Of a DNA stretch of 8,799 nt, positions 5,828 to 8,799 are shown one piece after another. The DNA lies in contig JAPYSD010000111.1 in assembly GCA_029936705.1 (NCBI GenBank), positions 1 to 8,799 of the forward strand, written 5' to 3'. A program made the translations under genes and the position numbers. The first letter of the stretch is position 1. Every line of letters starts with the position of its first letter. The DNA is from Croceicoccus sp. Its GTDB lineage: Bacteria > Pseudomonadota > Alphaproteobacteria > Sphingomonadales > Sphingomonadaceae. The notes below the pieces were generated by a model. The model saw only the letters and a program-made list of their open reading frames with translations. It was not told the DNA's origin and ran no database searches.

Positions 5828-7237
5828 GCAGACAGCTATGACGTGATCGTGCTCGGTTCGGGCCCCGGGGGATATGTCTCGGCCATTCGCTGTGCGCAGC
5901 TGGGGCTGAAGACCGCCATCGTGGAGCGCGAGCTGCTGGGCGGCATCTGCCTCAACTGGGGCTGCATCCCGACCAAGGCGCTGCTGCGTTCGGCCGAGAT
6001 CTTCCACTACATGCAGCACGCCGGTGATTACGGCCTGGCCGCCAAGGAGATCGAGGCCGACCTCGAAGCGGTGGTCAAGCGGTCGCGCGGCGTTGCCAAG
6101 CAGCTCAATTCGGGTGTCACGCACCTGATGAAGAAGAACAAGATCACGGTGCACATGGGTACCGGCAAGATCACCGCCCCCGGCAAGCTGGAAGTGAAGG
6201 GCGAAAAGGGCACCGAACAGCTTTCGGCCAAGCACATCATCATCGCGACGGGCGCCCGCGCGCGCGACCTGCCGGGCAATCCCGCCGATGGCGACCGCAT
6301 CTGGACCTATCGCCATGCGATGACGCCCAAGGAAATGCCCAGCAAGCTGCTGGTCATCGGATCGGGCGCGATCGGTATCGAATTCGCCAGCTTCTACAAC
6401 GACATGGGCGTCGACGTGACCGTGGTCGAGATGATGGACCGCATCGTCCCCGTGGAAGACAAGGACGTGTCGGCCTTCCTTGAAAAGGCGCTGACCAAGC
6501 AGGGCATGACGATCAAGACCGGTTCCAAGGTCGAAGTGACCGGCAAGACCGACAAGGCGGTCAAGGCCAAGATCACCGACAAGGCGGGCAAGGCGGAAGA
6601 GACCGAGTTCAGCCACGCCATCGTGGCGATCGGCATCGTACCCAACACCGAAGAAGTCGGGCTGGATAAGCTGGGCGTGGAGATGAACCGCGGCTTCATC
6701 CAGATCGACGATTACGGCCGTACGGGCGTGAAGGGCGTCTGGGCCATCGGCGATTGCACCCCCGGACCGTGGCTGGCGCACAAGGCGAGCCATGAAGGCG
6801 TCACCGCAGCAGAGGCGATTGCGCAGGAATTGGGCAACAAGAACGTGCATCCGCACCCGCTGGATCGCAGCAACATCCCGGGCTGTACCTATTGCCATCC
6901 CCAGATCGCCAGCGTCGGCATGACCGAGGCCAAGGCGAAGGAAGCCGGTTACGATGTCAAGGCGGGCACGTTCCCCTTCATCGGCAACGGCAAGGCGATC
7001 GCGCTGGGCGAGGCGGAAGGCTTTACGAAAACGGTGTTCGACGCCAAGACCGGCGAATTGCTCGGTGCGCACATGATCGGCGCCGAGGTGACCGAGATGA
7101 TCCAGGGCTATGTCGTCGGCAAGACGCTGGAGACGACGGAGGCGGAGCTGATGAACACGATCTTCCCGCACCCGACCATCAGCGAGAGCATGCACGAAAG
7201 CGTGCTGGCCGCTTACGGGCGTGCCTTGCACATCTGA
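5825..7237 (+). CDS. lpd: Dihydrolipoyl dehydrogenase (E3)
   Basis: FAD-dependent E3 subunit that reoxidises dihydrolipoyl groups of 2-oxoacid dehydrogenase complexes and passes the electrons to NAD+. The 470-residue protein has the full motif set: FAD-binding GSGPGG (11-16), redox disulfide GGICLNWGCIPTK with C42 and C47, NAD-binding GSGAIG (179-184), the second FAD contact GVWAIGDCTPG (about 304-314), and the dimer-interface HPTISE with active-site H449 and E454. Length is normal for the family. The start is GTG 5825, supported by AGGAG at 5812-5816. It lies 11 bp after the thioesterase gene and is third in the operon led by pdhC, so this copy most likely serves pyruvate dehydrogenase, though E3 is often shared with 2-oxoglutarate dehydrogenase. 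A stem-loop at 7247-7275 follows the TGA stop by 9 bases. Nothing appears truncated. Confidence 0.96.
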   Translation: MADSYDVIVLGSGPGGYVSAIRCAQLGLKTAIVERELLGGICLNWGCIPTKALLRSAEIFHYMQHAGDYGLAAKEIEADLEAVVKRSRGVAKQLNSGVTHLMKKNKITVHMGTGKITAPGKLEVKGEKGTEQLSAKHIIIATGARARDLPGNPADGDRIWTYRHAMTPKEMPSKLLVIGSGAIGIEFASFYNDMGVDVTVVEMMDRIVPVEDKDVSAFLEKALTKQGMTIKTGSKVEVTGKTDKAVKAKITDKAGKAEETEFSHAIVAIGIVPNTEEVGLDKLGVEMNRGFIQIDDYGRTGVKGVWAIGDCTPGPWLAHKASHEGVTAAEAIAQELGNKNVHPHPLDRSNIPGCTYCHPQIASVGMTEAKAKEAGYDVKAGTFPFIGNGKAIALGEAEGFTKTVFDAKTGELLGAHMIGAEVTEMIQGYVVGKTLETTEAELMNTIFPHPTISESMHESVLAAYGRALHI

Positions 7238-7246
7238 TGGCATGTG

Positions 7247-7275
7247 GCGGAGAGCGGGCAGGCCTTGCTCTCCGC
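7247..7275. terminator. Stem-loop between lpd and the LysR gene, probable bidirectional terminator
   Basis: GCGGAGAGC (7247-7255) and GCTCTCCGC (7267-7275) form a perfect 9-bp stem with an 11-base loop. It lies 9 bases after the lpd stop (7235-7237) and 10 bases before the reverse-strand LysR stop (7286-7288), so it can end both convergent transcripts. Only TAAATT follows on the + side and no strong T-run is present, so it is not a textbook intrinsic terminator, but position and stem quality make termination the likely role. Confidence 0.65.
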
Positions 7276-7285
7276 TAAATTCACC

Positions 7286-8182
7286 CTAGCGCGGCAGCAG
7301 CACCGCGCGGTGTTTCGCGACCACGTCGATCAGCCATTCGGTCCCGGCCCGCACGCGCGCCAGCGAATTCGTGTCGGCATGGGTCACGATCCAGAAACTG
7401 CGCAGGATGGAACGCTGCCGCAGCAGCGGAACCAGCGTCGGATCTGCGCCGCCGATAAAGCGCGGCAACACGCCAAGCCCGGCACCCTGCGCGATCAGCC
7501 GGTGCTGCGCATTGATGCTGGACGATCGCAGCGTTGCGCGAAGGCCGGGGTGGATCTCGTCCAGGTACACAAGCTCGGGCGCGTAGACGAGTTCGGGCAC
7601 ATAGCCGACCAGTCGGTGGCCTTCGGTCAGGTCCTCCGATTTTTCCGGCGTGCCCGCCCGGTCCAGGTAATCCTGCGTCGCATAGAGGCCCAGCGCATAG
7701 TCCGACAGCTTGCGCGCGATCAGCTGGCCCGATCGCGGGCGAGAGAGCATCACCGCGATGTCAGCCTCTCGCCGGGAGGGGTTGAGGAAGCCGCTGCTGG
7801 CGACCAGGTCGATGGTCAGCGCCGGGTGGGCATCGGCCAGGTCCGGAATGTGTTTGGCCAGGAACCAGGTACCGAAACCTTCCGACACGCTGATCCGCAG
7901 CGTTCCGGACAAGCCTTCGCCCGCGTCGGCGCCGTCGCGGATCTTGGCCGCCGCCCGCGCCATGGTGGACACTTGCTCAAGCAGATCTTCACCCGCTTCG
8001 GTCAGCTGGTGTCCTTCGCGGCCCCGTTCGAACAGCGCGACGGCAAGCCCCGTTTCCAATCGCTTCAGCCGCCTGCTGACCGTGGTCGCATCGACCCCCA
8101 GCAGATTGGCCGCATCGCTGGTCCGGCCCGATTGGGCCAGCGCCAGGAAGACCTGAAAGTCGCTCCAGTCGATATCCTGCAT
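7286..8182 (-). CDS. LysR-family transcriptional regulator, divergent from mmsA
   Basis: A 298-residue LysR-type DNA-binding regulator, the usual length of the family. The N-terminal winged helix-turn-helix is plain: WSDFQVFLALAQSGRTSDAA (6-25), then LLGVDATTVSRRLKRLE (27-43) with the recognition helix at about 32-43 and FERGREGHQLTEAGEDLL after it. The remainder is the two-lobed effector-binding domain, with LRISVSEGFGTWFL opening the first lobe, a central QLIARKLSDYALGLYAT segment, and GAGLGVLPRFI near the end. The ATG at 8182 is chosen because it gives the typical short lead into the helix-turn-helix; a longer frame to 8281 would add 33 residues not typical of the family and occupy the mmsA promoter. 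It is transcribed away from mmsA across 117 bp, the classic layout of a LysR regulator and its target, so control of mmsA is likely. The effector is unknown; a valine- or inositol-pathway intermediate is plausible inference only. Confidence 0.93.
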   Translation of the reverse strand: MQDIDWSDFQVFLALAQSGRTSDAANLLGVDATTVSRRLKRLETGLAVALFERGREGHQLTEAGEDLLEQVSTMARAAAKIRDGADAGEGLSGTLRISVSEGFGTWFLAKHIPDLADAHPALTIDLVASSGFLNPSRREADIAVMLSRPRSGQLIARKLSDYALGLYATQDYLDRAGTPEKSEDLTEGHRLVGYVPELVYAPELVYLDEIHPGLRATLRSSSINAQHRLIAQGAGLGVLPRFIGGADPTLVPLLRQRSILRSFWIVTHADTNSLARVRAGTEWLIDVVAKHRAVLLPR

Positions 8183-8190
8183 TTTTGCAG
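8177..8190. promoter_or_regulatory. Inverted repeat over the LysR gene start codon
   Basis: CTGCA (8177-8181) and TGCAG (8186-8190) form a 5-bp inverted repeat separated by TTTT, covering the reverse-strand ATG (8180-8182). It shares the TGCA core with the stronger palindrome at 8212-8223. A bound protein here could block expression of the regulator gene, which would fit autoregulation, but a 5-bp repeat can arise by chance. Confidence 0.3.
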
Positions 8191-8211
8191 CACCATGCCG
8201 TAAAATTGATC

Positions 8212-8223
8212 GTTGCATGCAAC
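8212..8223. promoter_or_regulatory. Palindromic operator candidate between lysR and mmsA
   Basis: GTTGCATGCAAC is a perfect 12-bp palindrome in the 117-bp divergent gap. Its centre is about 45 bases before the mmsA start site predicted from the -10 hexamer at 8251-8256, a location suited to an activator. It does not contain a symmetric T-N11-A LysR box, since its even length prevents that, so binding by the adjacent LysR protein is a reasonable but unproved assignment. Confidence 0.5.
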
Positions 8224-8250
8224 AGTGCGCCCTGCGATGCTGCTTGGCAA

Positions 8251-8256
8251 TACAAT
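8251..8256 (+). promoter_or_regulatory. Candidate -10 element of the mmsA promoter
   Basis: TACAAT matches the housekeeping -10 consensus in five of six bases. No good -35 hexamer stands 16-19 bases upstream (the region is CG-rich), which is typical of promoters needing an activator, in line with the nearby palindrome and divergent LysR gene. Transcription would start near 8263, giving a leader of about 37 bases. Confidence 0.5.
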
Positions 8257-8299
8257 GGCGCCTCTGTTTTGCGCCGGACAACTACGGAGAGAGACGGTC

Positions 8300-8799
8300 A
8301 TGCGCACGATCGACCATTTCATCGCAGGCGGAGCAGGCGCGGGAACGGGCCGCACCCACCAGGTCTGGAACCCCTCGACGGGCGAGGTCCAGGCGGAAGT
8401 GCCGCTGGGCGATGCCGCCCTGCTGGACAAGGCCGTCGCCACCGCCAAGAAGGTTCAGCCCGAGTGGGCCGCCACCAATCCCCAGCGCCGCGCCCGGGTC
8501 ATGTTCCGCTTCAAGGAACTGATCGAGCAGAACATGCAGGAACTGGCCGAACTGCTGTCGAGCGAGCACGGCAAGGTCGTCGACGACGCCAAGGGCGACG
8601 TGCAGCGCGGGCTTGAAGTGATCGAGTTCGCTTGCGGCATTCCGCAGGTGCTGAAGGGCGAATACACGGTTGGCGCAGGCACGGGCATCGACGTCTATTC
8701 GATGCGCCAGCCGCTAGGCATCGGCGCGGGCATTACCCCGTTCAATTTCCCGGCCATGATCCCGATGTGGATGTTCGGCATGGCGATCGCGGCGGGCAA
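8300..8799 (+). CDS. mmsA: CoA-acylating methylmalonate-semialdehyde dehydrogenase (5' part)
   Basis: NAD+-dependent aldehyde dehydrogenase that converts methylmalonate semialdehyde to propionyl-CoA (and malonate semialdehyde to acetyl-CoA) with release of CO2, acting in valine, thymine and inositol breakdown. Only the first 166 codons are present; the frame is open to the window edge, and the catalytic cysteine and most of the NAD site are beyond it. The visible part matches this subfamily: RTIDHFIAGG at the N-terminus, VWNPSTGEVQAEVPLG (about 23-38), LSSEHGKVVDDAKGDVQRGL (about 88-107), EFACGIPQVLKGEY (about 111-124), and RQPLGIGAGITPFNFPAMIP (about 137-156) followed by MWMF. The PFNFP segment carries the conserved Asn of the oxyanion site. 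The ATG at 8300 is preceded by GGAGAGAG at 8286-8293, a good ribosome binding site. It is divergent from a LysR-type gene, its probable regulator. Generic betaine or succinate-semialdehyde dehydrogenases fit less well. Confidence 0.93.
   Translation, partial: MRTIDHFIAGGAGAGTGRTHQVWNPSTGEVQAEVPLGDAALLDKAVATAKKVQPEWAATNPQRRARVMFRFKELIEQNMQELAELLSSEHGKVVDDAKGDVQRGLEVIEFACGIPQVLKGEYTVGAGTGIDVYSMRQPLGIGAGITPFNFPAMIPMWMFGMAIAAG

Noticed and set aside
5810..7243. 477-codon open frame on the minus strand covering all of lpd
   Set aside because: Its composition (rich in His, Asp, Arg, Leu, Gly) is that of an antisense shadow of GC-rich codons, it has no recognisable domain, and the + strand encodes a complete, motif-perfect dihydrolipoyl dehydrogenase.
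7244..8203. 319-codon plus-strand open frame opposite the LysR gene
   Set aside because: It lies antisense to a LysR protein of normal length with a clear helix-turn-helix and reads as low-information Arg/Gln/Gly-rich sequence.
8183..8281. 33-residue N-terminal extension of the LysR protein
   Set aside because: LysR proteins normally start a few residues before the helix-turn-helix; the extension would cover the palindrome and the mmsA -10 element.
1..8799. Search for mobile elements, defence systems, CRISPR arrays, tRNA or other RNA genes
   Set aside because: No integrase or transposase motifs, terminal repeats, regularly spaced repeats or cloverleaf-like sequences were seen; all genes are core-type with uniform GC-rich codon use.

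Overview
The window is a GC-rich, gene-dense stretch of ordinary bacterial chromosome. The protein sequences suggest an alphaproteobacterium, most likely in the Sphingomonadales (Sphingomonadaceae or Erythrobacteraceae). This rests on the GC-rich codon use, the style of the RNase R N-terminus and the arrangement of the pyruvate dehydrogenase E2 and E3 genes; it is inference, since no rRNA or other marker gene is present. I see no tRNA, rRNA, CRISPR array, insertion sequence, phage gene or toxin-antitoxin module. Almost every base lies in or beside a recognisable core-metabolism or housekeeping gene, and no stretch over 300 bases lacks a gene.

Layout. Bases 2-469 (+) are the 3' end of an M28-type metallopeptidase with a C-terminal Fn3-like domain. 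Next, at 513-2822 (+), is rnr, encoding ribonuclease R, with a hairpin ending directly against its start codon. A small thiol peroxidase-like (AhpC/TSA) gene follows at 2877-3413 (+). Convergent to it at 3442-3897 (-) is a UspA-like stress protein with a degenerate nucleotide-binding motif. From a divergent intergenic region of 193 bp begins the cluster pdhC (E2 of pyruvate dehydrogenase, 4091-5407), a YciA-type acyl-CoA thioesterase (5424-5813) and lpd (E3, 5825-7237, GTG start), all on + with gaps of 16 and 11 bp. A stem-loop at 7247-7275 closes this cluster. A LysR-type regulator (7286-8182, -) is divergent from mmsA (8300 to the window end, +), which encodes a CoA-acylating methylmalonate-semialdehyde dehydrogenase and is cut by the window edge.

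How the genes work together. pdhC and lpd supply two of the three catalytic parts of a pyruvate dehydrogenase complex, whose E1 genes are not in the window. The thioesterase between them would act on acyl-CoAs, the product class of that complex. The LysR regulator probably controls mmsA, whose reaction yields propionyl-CoA or acetyl-CoA from valine, thymine or inositol breakdown. The peroxiredoxin-like and Usp-like genes are probable stress functions. No undescribed system was found; the most useful leads are regulatory: the rnr hairpin, the LysR/mmsA palindromes, a possible general-stress sigma-factor promoter before the peroxiredoxin gene, and the thioesterase within the PDH operon.
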